A stretch of 45,130 nt of DNA from an uncultured Methylococcaceae bacterium (GTDB taxonomy: Bacteria; Pseudomonadota; Gammaproteobacteria; Methylococcales; Methylomonadaceae). The position numbers and the translations under genes are program-made. The stretch's first letter is position 1, and each line of letters begins with the position of its first letter. The stretch lies in contig CAIZMK010000087.1 in the NCBI GenBank assembly GCA_903934035.1, positions 1-45,130 of the forward strand. Reading direction: 5' to 3'. The notes beneath the pieces were generated by a model, which had not been told where the DNA came from, did not search any database, and saw nothing but the letters and a program-made list of their open reading frames with translations. This document shows positions 17,345 to 27,336 of the stretch, in pieces.

Positions 17345-17460
17345 AATGATCCTTGGGCTGATAATTTCCAATGCTTTTAAGCTTGCAATAAATTAAGTTG
17401 AATTAGATTAACACGAAGACTTTGTAATAGTATGAGTTTTAAATCGGCTGATGTTAGTCA

Positions 17461-17981
17461 TTAATTGTCATTGAAAACATCAGATAATTGTTGGGCGTCG
17501 ATAGCTAGATCAAACCAACGTTCAATTAGCTCTAGTGGTGCGTTTGATATTAAGCGAGTTATGTCAAAGGTATCGCGCCAAAGTGTTTAGAAAGTAGCTT
17601 TTGTAATGCTAACATTTCAACTTCTTGCTTGCCCTCTTCTTTACCTGCCGCTATATAGGCCAGCGCCCATTGTTCTAATCGTTCTGATAACATGATCTTT
17701 ATTTTCTGTAAATCATCTACTTGGGATAATAAGATAGCGTAGTTTTTCTTTCTCATCAAGGTGGCGCGTATCCACAAGGAAAACATGCGTCGCAAATCAG
17801 GTCTATCGCCCAACCAATCTATTAATAAACTAATTAGATCTTGCGTGACTGCAAGGTTATCGGCGTGTTCAAATCTAAAAACGGCTGCTACTAGATTTTT
17901 TAGTGAGGGTAGTTCGGTATCGCGGTAAGTATTCTCATCAATTAATAACAACATAATAGGGTACGTACTACGGTTTATCAC
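17461..17981 (-). pseudogene. Rpn-family nuclease/transposase remnant (truncated and frameshifted)
   Basis: The open part (17559-17981) matches the C-terminal half of Rpn (recombination-promoting nuclease, PD-(D/E)XK) proteins: LLIDE..Y...ELPSLKNLVAAVFRFE, then a DLQKIKIMLSERLEQWALAY segment and the start of a DUF4351 tail (LLSKHFG). The N-terminal nuclease half is missing. After KHFG the frame ends, but a one-base shift near GGCGCG opens a frame that continues the DUF4351 tail (RLISNAPLELIERWFDLAID) to a stop at 17461. So the gene has lost both its catalytic half and its frame. Repeat A lies 180 bp upstream. Confidence 0.75.
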
Positions 17982-18159
17982 TATTGTTTCTGCGGCGAGG
18001 AAATCTGAATTGAAATCATTGGTTCGCTCAAAGTTGTAAAACCAATGGGGTCTGTTCTCAACCTAACACATGCATACGGAAATGTTTCATTATTATATTT
18101 TAGGATCGAAAATTATGCTCCGTTTAACATAGTTGCGTAGGATGGGTAGAGCTGTTAGC

Positions 18160-18325
18160 GACTGTGAAAGTATTCTTTTTATTCCCCTCTTTAGCAAAGA
18201 GGGGTTAGGGGAGATTTGATCTATTAAAAATTATTATTAAATTTCAATAACCTATGACTTAATAAAATCCCCCTCGATCCCCCTTTTACAAAGGGGGAAG
18301 CTGAATTCATAATACTTTCACAGTC
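18160..18325. repeat. Repeat family A (MITE-like), complete copy
   Basis: 166 bp with 15-bp terminal inverted repeats GACTGTGAAAGTATT (18160-18174) and AATACTTTCACAGTC (18311-18325). The interior has two hairpins with G/C arms (CCCCTC.../GAGGGG and CCCCCTTTT/AAAGGGGG). The copy at the window start is nearly identical, implying recent spread. No clear target-site duplication is visible. Confidence 0.85.
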
Positions 18326-18631
18326 TCGTTAGCGAAACCCATCATGTCACATGCGTTTGATGGGCTTCACTTTGTTCTTCTTATCCTTCGCAACTGCAAG
18401 AATAATGCAACTAAACAACTACAAAATAACGTCTGTCATTCAGAGCGAAGCTAAAACAAATTCAATTTTATAGGGTTGCCGCCTTATGGTAAAAGGTTAC
18501 TGTTACACGGAAGTAGGTCAGCAGTTGATGGTAATCGCTGTGCGCAAAAATGATGGCTTAGCTTTTAATAAAAGTTGATCTTTAAAGTTAAAGTTACGTT
18601 GCTTTTATGGAGTTAGTAATAACCGACCTGT

Positions 18632-18662
18632 ATAAGTAGTCATTGTTACGATGACTACTTAT
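18632..18662. other. Perfect 12-bp stem-loop
   Basis: ATAAGTAGTCAT and ATGACTACTTAT form a perfect inverted repeat around a 7-nt spacer, 173 bp downstream of sppA. It lacks a T-run on either strand, so it may be a protein-binding palindrome, a processed RNA end or part of an unrecognised repeat. Confidence 0.4.
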
Positions 18663-18834
18663 AGTGCTAGATTGTTTTCTTGGCTCAAGTAAAAGAAAAG
18701 CTAATATTGATAAAGGTTCTGCATCCATTTTTCAATGGCCAGCAGTCAAATGATAAGCTATAAGTGTAATTTATAAACGACCCTAAATTAGCTTCTATTT
18801 GTTTAGTTTTTATGCCTTTATGCAACTTAAAAGC

Positions 18835-19812
18835 TTAGTGTAAAAGAGTGCCTTGTAACATTGCACCTATAGCATGTCCAAAAGAAGTGCCTAGTTTGTC
18901 AGCTATTTTGTCCAAAAAGCGACTTTGTTTAGTAAATTCGACGCGTTTTTCGGCGCCAATAATGTCTTTGGCGACCTGGTCTTCGGTGCCAAAAGCATCG
19001 GCAATGCCATTGTTCACACCCGCTTCACCCGTCCAAACTAAACCTGAAAACATATCAGGTGATTCTATTAGTCTATCACCACGACCTGCTTTAACAGCGT
19101 TGATGAATTGTTGATGAACTTGATCCAATAAGCCCTGCATGTATTTGGTTTCATCGGTTTTCGGTGGCGAAAAAGGATCTAGCATGGCTTTGTGCGCACC
19201 AGCCGTTAATAAACGACGCTCTACGCCTAATTTTTGCATAATATCAACAAACCCAAAGCCATCCATTAATACGCCAATAGAGCCAATAAGGCTGGAAGGA
19301 TTAACGAATATTTTATCGGTAGCTGAAGCAATGTAATAACAGCCCGATGCACAAATGTCGCTGACGACTGCATAAATAGGTAGTTCGGGATGTTCTTTTT
19401 TTATAGATCTAATTTCTTCATAAACGTAGGCCGATTGTACTGGACTGCCACCCGGTGAGTTTGAGTGCAGAATAATGCCTTTGGTTTGCTTGTCTTTTAC
19501 GGCATTTCTTAGGCTTTCTATGATGCTAGCAGCATTGGCATCTTTATCTTCTGCAATCGGACCTATGACATCGATGACTGCGGTATGCTCTTTACTGTCA
19601 ATACCCATATCTTTTTTAAGAACAGGATATAAAGAGATGCCCAGAATAATCGTTAAGTAACAAAAAACTAATGATTTAAAGAAAACGCTCCAGCGTCTGG
19701 CACGGGTTTGTTCAGTTATGGCCGCTAGTGCTAGTTTTTCAATAACGTCTCGTTCCCAGCCTGTTTCTTTAGCGGCATGTGTTTGCTTTAAATCGTCGTA
19801 TCGTTTTTCCAT
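18835..19812 (-). CDS. sppA: S49-family signal peptide peptidase (SppA, short form)
   Basis: 325 aa, single-domain bacterial SppA type rather than the duplicated 618-aa E. coli form. A membrane anchor lies at about 43-65, with the protease domain outside. The Ser/Lys dyad is visible as S156 (ICASGCYY) and K208 (GAHKAMLDPF). It digests leftover signal peptides and membrane peptides. Third gene of the rluC-gph-sppA run, starting 12 bp after the phosphatase gene stop. Confidence 0.92.
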   Translation of the reverse strand: MEKRYDDLKQTHAAKETGWERDVIEKLALAAITEQTRARRWSVFFKSLVFCYLTIILGISLYPVLKKDMGIDSKEHTAVIDVIGPIAEDKDANAASIIESLRNAVKDKQTKGIILHSNSPGGSPVQSAYVYEEIRSIKKEHPELPIYAVVSDICASGCYYIASATDKIFVNPSSLIGSIGVLMDGFGFVDIMQKLGVERRLLTAGAHKAMLDPFSPPKTDETKYMQGLLDQVHQQFINAVKAGRGDRLIESPDMFSGLVWTGEAGVNNGIADAFGTEDQVAKDIIGAEKRVEFTKQSRFLDKIADKLGTSFGHAIGAMLQGTLLH

Positions 19813-19824
19813 GACTGATTAACC

Positions 19825-20472
19825 TTATATGAAATTAAGTAATTCGGTGGGTTGTTCTAAGCACAATAGTGGCTGATAAGCTTGCAAACTTGAAGCAGAG
19901 TTTGCGCCACAACTGACTGCGATCGATGAGATCGAGGCATTAACCGCCATTTGCAAGTCGTGTATAGAGTCACCCACCATTAAAACGCGTTCTTTGGCTG
20001 CTTGGGTATGGGAAATGATTTCGTGTAGCATTAGCGGATCTGGCTTGGAGGCGGTTTCCTCGGCGCAGCGAGTAACACAAAATAAGTGTTCAGTTCCTGT
20101 TGCCTCTAAGACCTCTATTAATTCTGCTCTTGTTTTACCTGTTGCGACTGCAAGTTGATAGCCTTGATCCTTCAATTTAATCAACATGCTATACACACCT
20201 GGAAATAAATCATCACGGTTCATAGCTTTGGAGAAATAGTTCTTGCTGTAGCTGCTAATTAATTGCTTAAGTCTTTGTTCGTCAATTTCAGGAAATAGGC
20301 TGTGCATGGCTTTATTGATGCTTAGGCCAATGACATTTTTTGCTGCCTGAGTTTCGGGTGGAGGGCAGGCACAATCAATTGCAGCCTGTTGCAAGCAATG
20401 TACGATCCAGTCTATTGAATTAATTAGAGTGCCATCCCAATCAAAGATGATTAAATCAAATCGTTTCTTCAT
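19825..20472 (-). CDS. HAD-superfamily phosphatase (phosphoglycolate phosphatase-like)
   Basis: 215 aa. HAD motif I is DWDGT (nucleophile D11, D13), motif II is in AVATGKTR, motif III Lys is in SKPDP and motif IV is VGDSIHDLQMA. A helical cap lies between motifs I and II (subclass C1). Substrate is not determined by sequence; this gene next to rluC is often labelled gph-like. Its first 17 bp overlap the 3' end of rluC, so translation is coupled. Confidence 0.85.
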   Translation of the reverse strand: MKKRFDLIIFDWDGTLINSIDWIVHCLQQAAIDCACPPPETQAAKNVIGLSINKAMHSLFPEIDEQRLKQLISSYSKNYFSKAMNRDDLFPGVYSMLIKLKDQGYQLAVATGKTRAELIEVLEATGTEHLFCVTRCAEETASKPDPLMLHEIISHTQAAKERVLMVGDSIHDLQMAVNASISSIAVSCGANSASSLQAYQPLLCLEQPTELLNFI

Positions 20473-21412
20473 TTTTCAGTAGGTTTTCCAGTTGGGCCGG
20501 TAAGGGCGCTGAAATAGATATCAGTTCCCCCGTAACAGGGTGCTGAAAGTTTAATGTTTTGGCATGTAAAAACATGCGTTTATAGCCTTTTGTTTTAAAT
20601 GTTTTGTTGACTTCATCGACGCCATAGCGGTCGTCGCCGATTATCGGATGACCTAGACTTGCTGCATGGACGCGAATTTGATGCGTACGTCCTGTTTTTG
20701 GTGAGGCTTCAACCAAAGTGGCATTCGAAAATAACTGTATGCGACGAAATAGTGTTTCAGCTGGTTTGCCAGAAGGGCTAATGACTACAATGCGCTCACC
20801 ACCTACGCTCACGTTTTTTAATAACGGTGCTGTGACGATTAATTTTTTTCTATTCCATTGGCCTGATAGCAAGGCTTGATAAGTTTTTTGTATCTGGCTA
20901 TTTCTAAATAGTTCTTGTAATAATCGTAAGGCGCTACGTTTTTTTGCGATTAATAAGCAACCCGAGGTGTCTTTATCAAGGCGGTGGACGAGTTCTAAAA
21001 AGCGGGCCTCTGGCCTAAGTTGGCGGAAACCTTCAATAATTCCGGAGCTGACGCCACTGCCGCCATGAACGGCAAAGCCTGCAGGTTTGTTAATGATAAT
21101 AAAACCTTCATCTTCATAGAGAACGCCCTCTTGTAAGGCGGCCTGCAATCCTTGTGGTACATAAGTTTCTTCGCTGCGTTCAGCAATCCTAACGGGAGGT
21201 ACTCGGACAATATCTCCAGCAACTAGACGGTATTTTACATCGACTCGTCCTTTATTGACTCTAACCTCGCCTTTTCGGACTATGCGGTAAATATGGCTTT
21301 TAGGTACACCTTTTAGGCGGGCAATTAAAAAATTATCAAGTCTTTGATCGCAATTATCTTCAGTAATTTCGACGTAGACGACTTTTGGTGGCTCATTTTC
21401 TTGTATATTCAT
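20456..21412 (-). CDS. rluC: 23S rRNA pseudouridine(955/2504/2580) synthase RluC
   Basis: 318 aa from the ATG at 21412; the frame extends 26 codons upstream but lacks homology there. The N-terminal S4 RNA-binding domain (about 22-80: QRLDNFLIARLKGVPKSHIYRIVRKGEVRVN) is followed by the RluA-family catalytic domain with D146 in HRLDKDTSG. It isomerises three uridines in 23S rRNA. Divergent from rne, as in E. coli, which supports RluC over RluD. Confidence 0.93.
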   Translation of the reverse strand: MNIQENEPPKVVYVEITEDNCDQRLDNFLIARLKGVPKSHIYRIVRKGEVRVNKGRVDVKYRLVAGDIVRVPPVRIAERSEETYVPQGLQAALQEGVLYEDEGFIIINKPAGFAVHGGSGVSSGIIEGFRQLRPEARFLELVHRLDKDTSGCLLIAKKRSALRLLQELFRNSQIQKTYQALLSGQWNRKKLIVTAPLLKNVSVGGERIVVISPSGKPAETLFRRIQLFSNATLVEASPKTGRTHQIRVHAASLGHPIIGDDRYGVDEVNKTFKTKGYKRMFLHAKTLNFQHPVTGELISISAPLPAQLENLLKNEETI

Positions 21413-21911
21413 GCTGCAAATAATACCAGTATTTAGGATGTTTGATGCTTTAAAATTGATGAAAGGGCATAAGGTTGTTATATTAGGCAAGTTTTTAAGG
21501 AAAACAGACTTTAAGCTCTACAGCTTTCGGTTTTGAAACTGATTTAGAGCGACTTAATGACGATTAAAATAACACGCATGTGCTTAACGATTCATTATAA
21601 GATTTTCGGGTTCATCGTACGACCCTAGACGCACGATTTATTAACACCTGTTTAAAGCAGAATTTACCAACTAAGACTGAGAAACATAAACTTAGCATCT
21701 GTCTCGCGTCCAAGCTATGGCTTTTTGTTGAGCTAAAATAGTAGAAAGATGACGTGGGTGATGGAGTATAAGGCCGTATCAACTAAGCTGATTGTATTAC
21801 CGTTAGCAATATCGCATCGCGTTTATATAATGATAAATGCTTGAGGCGCTAACCCAACCAGTCTGGTTCAGTAAAGTCTGACAATGGAGCAGGAAACAAC
21901 AAGGATATAAA
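21413..21911. promoter_or_regulatory. Divergent rluC/rne region with long rne leader
   Basis: 499 bp. E. coli rne has a 361-nt leader that RNase E uses to regulate its own mRNA, and a long leader would fit here too. Just before the gene there is a palindrome AACCAG-T-CTGGTT (21856-21868). I cannot fold the full leader or assign the promoter by eye. No gene seen. Confidence 0.45.
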
Positions 21912-24335
21912 ATGAAAAGAATGCTTATCAACGCTACGCAGGCTGAAGAACTGCGAGTTGCTTTGGTAGACGGTCAAAAACTATATGATTTTGATATAGA
22001 AGTGCCGTCAAAAGAACAAAAAAAATCTAATATTTATAAAGGTATTATTACTCGAGTAGAGCCTAGTTTAGAAGCCGCTTTCATAAACTACGGTGCTGAT
22101 AAACACGGCTTTTTGCCTTTTAAGGAAATATCTCCACTGTATCGTCAGCTCCAAGAAGGCGCTGAGACTGATGGACGTAGACCTGCTATCAAAGATCTGA
22201 TCAAAGAAGGTCAGGAAATTCTTGTTCAAATTGAAAAAGAAGAGCGTGGCAATAAGGGAGCAGCGTTAACGACCTATATTAGTTTGGCAGGTACCTATTT
22301 GGTGTTGATGCCTAATAATCCTAAAGCAGGTGGCATATCACGGCGTATTGAAGGCGAAACTCGCAGTGATTTGCGTGAAGTCATGGCTTCATTGGAAATA
22401 CCTGAAACGATGGGTCTGATCGTCAGAACAGCCGGTTGTGGTAAAAATGCTGAAGAATTGCAGTGGGATTTAAATTATCTATTGCAATTGTGGGAAGCTA
22501 TTGATCGTTCATCGAATGAGCAAAAAGCCCCCTTTTTAGTCTTTCAAGAAAGTAATGTCATTATTCGCGCTTTGCGTGATCACTTACGTGGCAATATTGA
22601 TGAGATTTTGATTGATAATGCTGAATCATTTTCCTTAGTTCAAGATTTTCTAAAACAAGTGATGCCGCATTTCTTGCCTAAAGCGAAATTATATCAAGAT
22701 GCCGTGCCTTTATTCAGTCGCTATCAGATTGAATCTCAAATTGAAGTAGCCTATTGTCGCGAAGTGTCTTTGCCTTCAGGTGGATCATTGGTTATCGATC
22801 ATACTGAAGCTTTAACATCGGTTGATATCAACTCTGCTCGTGCTACTAAAGGTAGTGATATTGAAGAAACAGCTCTTAATACAAATTTAGAAGCTGCCGA
22901 TGAAATTGCTCGCCAACTTAGATTACGCGATTTAGGTGGTCTATTTGTTATCGATTTTATCGATATGATGTCCAACAAGAATCAGCGTACTGTTGAGAAC
23001 CATTTACGTGACGCTCTTAAGATAGATAGGGCTCGTATTCAAACGGGTCGTATTTCACGCTTTGGGTTGTTAGAAATGTCTAGGCAAAGAATGCGTCCAT
23101 CATTGGGTGATTCTACACAATTGCCATGTCCGCGTTGTAAGGGGCAGGGTACTATACGAAATGTGGAGTCAGTTGCGCTTTCGGTATTGAGAATACTTGA
23201 AGAAGAGGCAATGAAGAAGGGTACTGAAAAGGTTATTGCTCATTTGCCTATCGAATGCGCAACCTTTTTGTTGAATGAAAAGCGTCATGCCATTGAGCAA
23301 ATTGAGCAGAGGTTGAAAGTAGGTATTGTTATTTTACCTAGCAAACATCTTGAGACTCCTGCTTATGATATTGATCGTATTAAGGAAAAAGAGTTTGGTG
23401 ATGAGCGTCCGAGTTATTTGCAAATAAAGGCTGAAGATATTGCGGTTCCTGAATTTGCTCAGCAAGTCAAACCAAAGATTGAAAAAGCAGTTATTAAAGA
23501 GTTTATGCATGATTCGCCTGCGCCAGTCCAAGCTAAAAGTGAAGCTGCTAGTTTAATTAAGCGCTTTTGGAATAAATTAGTAGGTTCAGAGACTGCGGCA
23601 GTAGTAGATGCTGTAGAGGGCGTTAAGGCGTCGTCTACATCGGCTTTAGAAAAACCTTATTCAACTGAAGAGAGTCAACCTAATCGTAATCGTAATAATC
23701 GTCGTGGAGGAAGAAATCAGGGTCAAAGAAACCAAGATTCACGTCCTCCTCGGTCGCCACAAGAGCCGCGTCAAGATCGTGGGCCAAGAGAGCCTCGTCC
23801 AGAGCGGGCTTTACAAGAGCCTCGTTCAGAGAATTTATCGCAAGAGCAAGAAGCTAAGCCAGAGCAAAATAAAGAACCTCGATCTAGAAATATGAGGGGG
23901 CCAGGTCGTAATGTGAGGCGTAATCTTGCGCCTGTTAATGTTGCAACAGACGAAAATATTGATGCCGTTAAAAATCAATTGCCTGCTGCTGATGACGCAC
24001 TAATGCCGGAGGCTCCAGTGTTAAATCAAGAGGCTTTTTCTGAGGGTGATGAGCAAGCGAAGCCTGCGGCTAGAAAGAATAACAACCGCAGAGGACCTAA
24101 TCGTAGAAGGCCGCGTAATCCGAATTATAAAAAAACAGAGGGTGAGGGTGAGTCGGTAGTTGGTGATACCTCATTGGCAGCGGTAGATAGTCGTAGTGAA
24201 GATCGTAGCTCACAATCTCGATCCTATAATAGTGAGTTTTCTGAAAGAATAGAAAAAACTGAAGCTACAGAACCTAAAGCTTCAGAGCCTCAAAAATCAG
24301 TTATTGAATCAACTCCTAAAGCAGTAGAAGAGTAG
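21912..24335 (+). CDS. rne: Ribonuclease E
   Basis: 807 aa. The catalytic half is full: S1 domain at about 38-120, the 5'-sensor region (including VRTAGCGKN at 171-179), Mg-binding D305 and D348 in the DNase-I-like part ([20 protein letters not shown]) and the zinc link CPRC (C406, C409). The C-terminal third is low-complexity, rich in Arg, Pro, Glu and Gln ([13 protein letters not shown]), which in this family is the disordered scaffold for degradosome partners and RNA; partner motifs are not recognisable. Shorter than the E. coli protein (1061 aa), as in many other gammaproteobacteria. Preceded by AAGGATATAAA. Confidence 0.96.
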   Translation: MKRMLINATQAEELRVALVDGQKLYDFDIEVPSKEQKKSNIYKGIITRVEPSLEAAFINYGADKHGFLPFKEISPLYRQLQEGAETDGRRPAIKDLIKEGQEILVQIEKEERGNKGAALTTYISLAGTYLVLMPNNPKAGGISRRIEGETRSDLREVMASLEIPETMGLIVRTAGCGKNAEELQWDLNYLLQLWEAIDRSSNEQKAPFLVFQESNVIIRALRDHLRGNIDEILIDNAESFSLVQDFLKQVMPHFLPKAKLYQDAVPLFSRYQIESQIEVAYCREVSLPSGGSLVIDHTEALTSVDINSARATKGSDIEETALNTNLEAADEIARQLRLRDLGGLFVIDFIDMMSNKNQRTVENHLRDALKIDRARIQTGRISRFGLLEMSRQRMRPSLGDSTQLPCPRCKGQGTIRNVESVALSVLRILEEEAMKKGTEKVIAHLPIECATFLLNEKRHAIEQIEQRLKVGIVILPSKHLETPAYDIDRIKEKEFGDERPSYLQIKAEDIAVPEFAQQVKPKIEKAVIKEFMHDSPAPVQAKSEAASLIKRFWNKLVGSETAAVVDAVEGVKASSTSALEKPYSTEESQPNRNRNNRRGGRNQGQRNQDSRPPRSPQEPRQDRGPREPRPERALQEPRSENLSQEQEAKPEQNKEPRSRNMRGPGRNVRRNLAPVNVATDENIDAVKNQLPAADDALMPEAPVLNQEAFSEGDEQAKPAARKNNNRRGPNRRRPRNPNYKKTEGEGESVVGDTSLAAVDSRSEDRSSQSRSYNSEFSERIEKTEATEPKASEPQKSVIESTPKAVEE

Positions 24336-24396
24336 TGTTGGCAATATTTTCTATGCTTTTTAAATTAAACGGCATAGGCTTAAAATAAAAAAATTT

Positions 24397-24444
24397 AAGA
24401 TGGCTGTTGTGTTGTTGAGTTAATTCAGACATAATAGCCGTCTT
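24397..24444 (+). terminator. rne terminator
   Basis: AAGATGGCTGTTGTG (24397-24411) pairs with CATAATAGCCGTCTT (24430-24444) over 15 bp including G-U pairs, loop 18 nt, followed by TTTAG. A second small hairpin TTTAGCC/GGCTAAA (24445-24462 region) follows directly before the 4.5S RNA gene. Confidence 0.7.
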
Positions 24445-24468
24445 TTAGCCAGATGGCTAAATCATAAT

Positions 24469-24578
24469 GGTGATCGTATTGGTCCTCTCGCAACGGTACT
24501 CTGTAAACCCCGCCAGGTCCGGAAGGAAGCAACGGTAGCAGTCGTTTCGTGTGCCGGGATGTGGCTGGTGCGATTACC
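24469..24578 (+). ncRNA. ffs: 4.5S RNA (bacterial signal recognition particle RNA)
   Basis: It carries the invariant domain IV core CAGGTCCGGAAGGAAGCA with the GGAA tetraloop, the flanking CGCAACGGTACTCTGT and GTGTGCCGGGATGTGGCTGG, all as in E. coli 4.5S RNA. The ends are set by the closing helix GGTGATCG (24469-24476) with CGATTACC (24571-24578); true ends may differ by a few bases. It pairs with Ffh to target membrane proteins to SecYEG. CATAAT just upstream could be a -10 element, but then transcription would begin inside the closing helix, so the promoter is unclear. ffs before dnaX is a common order. Confidence 0.93.
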
Positions 24579-24608
24579 GCCCAAATCAAATATTATAACG
24601 AGCCTGCA

Positions 24609-26210
24609 ATGACTTATCAGGTTCTCGCCAGAAAATGGCGGCCCTCAAATTTCACTGAAGTTGTCGGACAAGATCATGTCGTCAAATCGTTAATGAACGC
24701 TTTGCAACATAATCGACTTCATCATGCCTATTTGTTTACCGGAACTCGAGGTGTAGGCAAAACCACCATTGCTAGAATCTTAGCAAAAGCCATGAATTGT
24801 GAAAATCTGCAAGATTTTAATCCTTGTGGACTCTGTAGCGTTTGCAAAGCTGTTAACGAAGGAAGTTTCTTAGACTTAATTGAAGTGGACGGTGCTTCTC
24901 GCACTAAAGTAGAAGATACTCGTGATTTGCTTGATAATGCTCAATATGCTCCGAATCATGGTCGTTATAAAGTTTATCTAATCGATGAAGTTCATATGTT
25001 ATCTGGGCACAGTTTTAATGCCTTGTTAAAAACGCTTGAAGAACCACCTCCGCACGTAAAATTCCTACTAGCCACAACTGATCCACATAAAATTCCAGTA
25101 ACGGTGTTATCACGTTGTTTGCAACTTAATCTCAAACAATTGTTGCCAACGCAAATTTATAGTCAAATGGCTTTTATACTTGAGCAAGAGGCTATTGAGT
25201 TTGAAATTGCTTCATTAAAATTATTATCCCGTGCAGCTGATGGCAGTATGCGTGATGGCTTAAGTTTGCTAGATCAAGCTATTGTTTACGGTAATGGTAA
25301 AGTGACGACGGCAGATGTTAGCGCAATGCTTGGAACTATAGCCTTGCAACCCGTTACAGAATTGTTAGATGCTCTCGCCGAGAGTGATGCGGTAGCTATT
25401 CTAAATAAAATCAATGATATTACTAATTTATCGCCAGATTATAGTGGCTTATTGCAAGAAATATTGATTGCTTTGCATCGTATTGCCTTGTTACAGCAAA
25501 TACCTACCGCTATAGATCACGAGTTTGATAGCGATGAGCTTATTGCCTTATCAGTTAAATTTAGCCCAGAAGATGTTCAGCTTTTTTATCAGATAGGCTT
25601 GGTCGGACAAAGAGATTTAGATTTAGCCCCCGACCCTAGAAGTGGTTTTGAGATGGTTATGTTGCGTATGCTATTATTCAAGCCAGAAGCACAGCTAAAA
25701 GTTTCCGATAAGCCCATAAAAGTTCAAGCCATTTCCCAAAAAGTAATGCCCTCAATTGAGGTCAATGAACAAGTTCCGGTTACAGTTGCCGTTGCCGTGG
25801 TAAATCAGGAAGATTCTAAGGTTGAGATAAACGCTAGTGAAGCTAATGATTGGCTTTCTATGATAGTAGGTATGAAGCTAGCTGGCCCGCTCCGTGAGTT
25901 TGCTAATAATTGTGCATTAGAATCCATTGATGATAATGTGTGTACGTTAATTATAGATCCAAGTCATATTCGTCGCGCAAGGGCTGAAGAAGCACTCCAG
26001 AAAGCATTGCAAGTCTATTGCGGTAACTCTGTTAAATTAGTTTTTAAAGAAAAAAAAAACACCTTAGCGACACCAGCGATACTTTTAACTAAAGAGCGCG
26101 AAAATAAGCAGCAAGCTGCTATTGATGCGATTAATGCGGATCTTAATATTCAGGCTTTAAAAGAAAATTTTGATGCACGCATTTTGCCTGGCACCATAGA
26201 GCCGATATAA
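24609..26210 (+). CDS. dnaX: DNA polymerase III tau/gamma subunit
   Basis: 533 aa from the ATG at 24609 (MTYQVLARKWRP, the family's standard start); the longer frame reads through the 4.5S RNA. Clamp-loader AAA+ ATPase: Walker A GTRGVGKTT, a Zn module with four cysteines (CENLQDFNPCGLCSVC), DEVHMLS Walker B and SRC sensor (LSRCLQL). C-terminal domains III-V follow. It loads the sliding clamp and links polymerase cores. A run of ten A (26050-26059) in codons 481-484 is slippery; slipping either way reaches a stop within about 12 codons, which could yield a gamma-like product lacking the last 50 residues. Confidence 0.95.
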   Translation: MTYQVLARKWRPSNFTEVVGQDHVVKSLMNALQHNRLHHAYLFTGTRGVGKTTIARILAKAMNCENLQDFNPCGLCSVCKAVNEGSFLDLIEVDGASRTKVEDTRDLLDNAQYAPNHGRYKVYLIDEVHMLSGHSFNALLKTLEEPPPHVKFLLATTDPHKIPVTVLSRCLQLNLKQLLPTQIYSQMAFILEQEAIEFEIASLKLLSRAADGSMRDGLSLLDQAIVYGNGKVTTADVSAMLGTIALQPVTELLDALAESDAVAILNKINDITNLSPDYSGLLQEILIALHRIALLQQIPTAIDHEFDSDELIALSVKFSPEDVQLFYQIGLVGQRDLDLAPDPRSGFEMVMLRMLLFKPEAQLKVSDKPIKVQAISQKVMPSIEVNEQVPVTVAVAVVNQEDSKVEINASEANDWLSMIVGMKLAGPLREFANNCALESIDDNVCTLIIDPSHIRRARAEEALQKALQVYCGNSVKLVFKEKKNTLATPAILLTKERENKQQAAIDAINADLNIQALKENFDARILPGTIEPI

Positions 26211-26237
26211 CACTGGAATAACATTAGAGGATAGAAA

Positions 26238-26561
26238 ATGAAAAATGCCTTAGGCAATATCATGCAGCAAGCTCAAAAAATGCAGGAAGATTTGAAGAAA
26301 GCTCAGGAAGAGTTATCACAAATGCAGGTGCTTGGAGAGTCGGGTGGTGGCTTGGTCACCATTCTAATGACCGGAAAGCGAGAAGCAAGAAAAGTGACCA
26401 TTGATTCATCATTGTTAACTGATGATAAAGATATGCTTGAGGATTTAGTGGCATCGGCTATTAATGATGCTGTCAATAAAGTCGCTAAAATGAAAAAAGA
26501 AAAAATGTCCGATATTACTGCCGGACTTCCTTTGCCTCCAGGGTTTCAGTTGCCTTTCTGA
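26238..26561 (+). CDS. ybaB: YbaB/EbfC nucleoid-associated protein
   Basis: 107 aa. N-terminal amphipathic helix ([20 protein letters not shown]), central strands with [21 protein letters not shown]-terminal [11 protein letters not shown] tail, all typical. It binds DNA as a dimer; its exact role is unsettled. Preceded by AGAGGATAG. Between dnaX and recR, the classic order, so probably one operon. Confidence 0.95.
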   Translation: MKNALGNIMQQAQKMQEDLKKAQEELSQMQVLGESGGGLVTILMTGKREARKVTIDSSLLTDDKDMLEDLVASAINDAVNKVAKMKKEKMSDITAGLPLPPGFQLPF

Positions 26562-26562
26562 T

Positions 26563-27162
26563 ATGCAAAAAAATGGTTTATTGGGGCAGTTAATACAAAA
26601 CCTATGCATACTTCCTGGTGTAGGTCCTAAAACCGCTCAGCGTATGGCATTTTATTTGCTTCAGCGCAATCGTAATGGTGCAAAGATACTGGCTGAATCT
26701 TTATTAAATGCCATTGAAAATATAGGCCATTGTCAGCAATGTCGAACATTTACAGAGCATACTCTGTGTGAGATTTGTGCCGATAATAGCAGAGATAGTT
26801 CGGTTATATGTATAGTGGAAAGCCCGGCCGATTCTTGGGTAATTGATTTGGCTACAGTATTTAAGGGACATTATTTTGTGCTGCATGGCCGATTATCCCC
26901 CTTAGATGGTATAGGTCCTGATCAACTCGGTCTTGATTTATTAGAACAGCGCTTAGCTTCTGGTGAAATTAAAGAATTAATCTTAGCGACTAATTCAACC
27001 GTAGAAGGTGAGGCAACGGCTTATTTTATCGGTGAAATATCCAAAAAAAATCATGTTCCAGCCACAAGAATTGCCCATGGAGTCCCTATGGGTGGCGAAT
27101 TAGAGTTTATTGATAGTAGTACTTTGTCACATGCTTTTAATGGACGAAGACAATTTACTTGA
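26563..27162 (+). CDS. recR: Recombination mediator RecR
   Basis: 199 aa. Helix-hairpin-helix ([20 protein letters not shown]), C4 zinc finger ([16 protein letters not shown]) and Toprim domain ([26 protein letters not shown]). It works with RecO (and RecF) to load RecA at gaps. Starts one base after the ybaB stop. Confidence 0.97.
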   Translation: MQKNGLLGQLIQNLCILPGVGPKTAQRMAFYLLQRNRNGAKILAESLLNAIENIGHCQQCRTFTEHTLCEICADNSRDSSVICIVESPADSWVIDLATVFKGHYFVLHGRLSPLDGIGPDQLGLDLLEQRLASGEIKELILATNSTVEGEATAYFIGEISKKNHVPATRIAHGVPMGGELEFIDSSTLSHAFNGRRQFT

Positions 27163-27336
27163 TAAGCTTCGCCTATAAAGAGTAGTTAATTATTTAACTT
27201 TGAGGCATATGGATTTATTGCTACAGCATAATTCTGGGTGTTGTGAATTGTGGTTTTAATGGCAATAGCTATTGCGACTAAGAATATTAAATATTATTTT
27301 GTATAACTAGTTATTTAATCAATCAAGAGAAATGTC

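Larger units (their letters stand above)
17982..18834. other. Long gene-free region with repeat A
   Basis: 853 bp between the Rpn remnant and the 3' end of sppA. It holds repeat A (18160-18325), an imperfect palindrome around CCCATCATG/GATGGGC (about 18335-18370) and the stem-loop at 18632-18662. The 180 bp beside the Rpn remnant may contain its decayed 5' part, but I could not recognise it. No gene supported. Confidence 0.55.
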
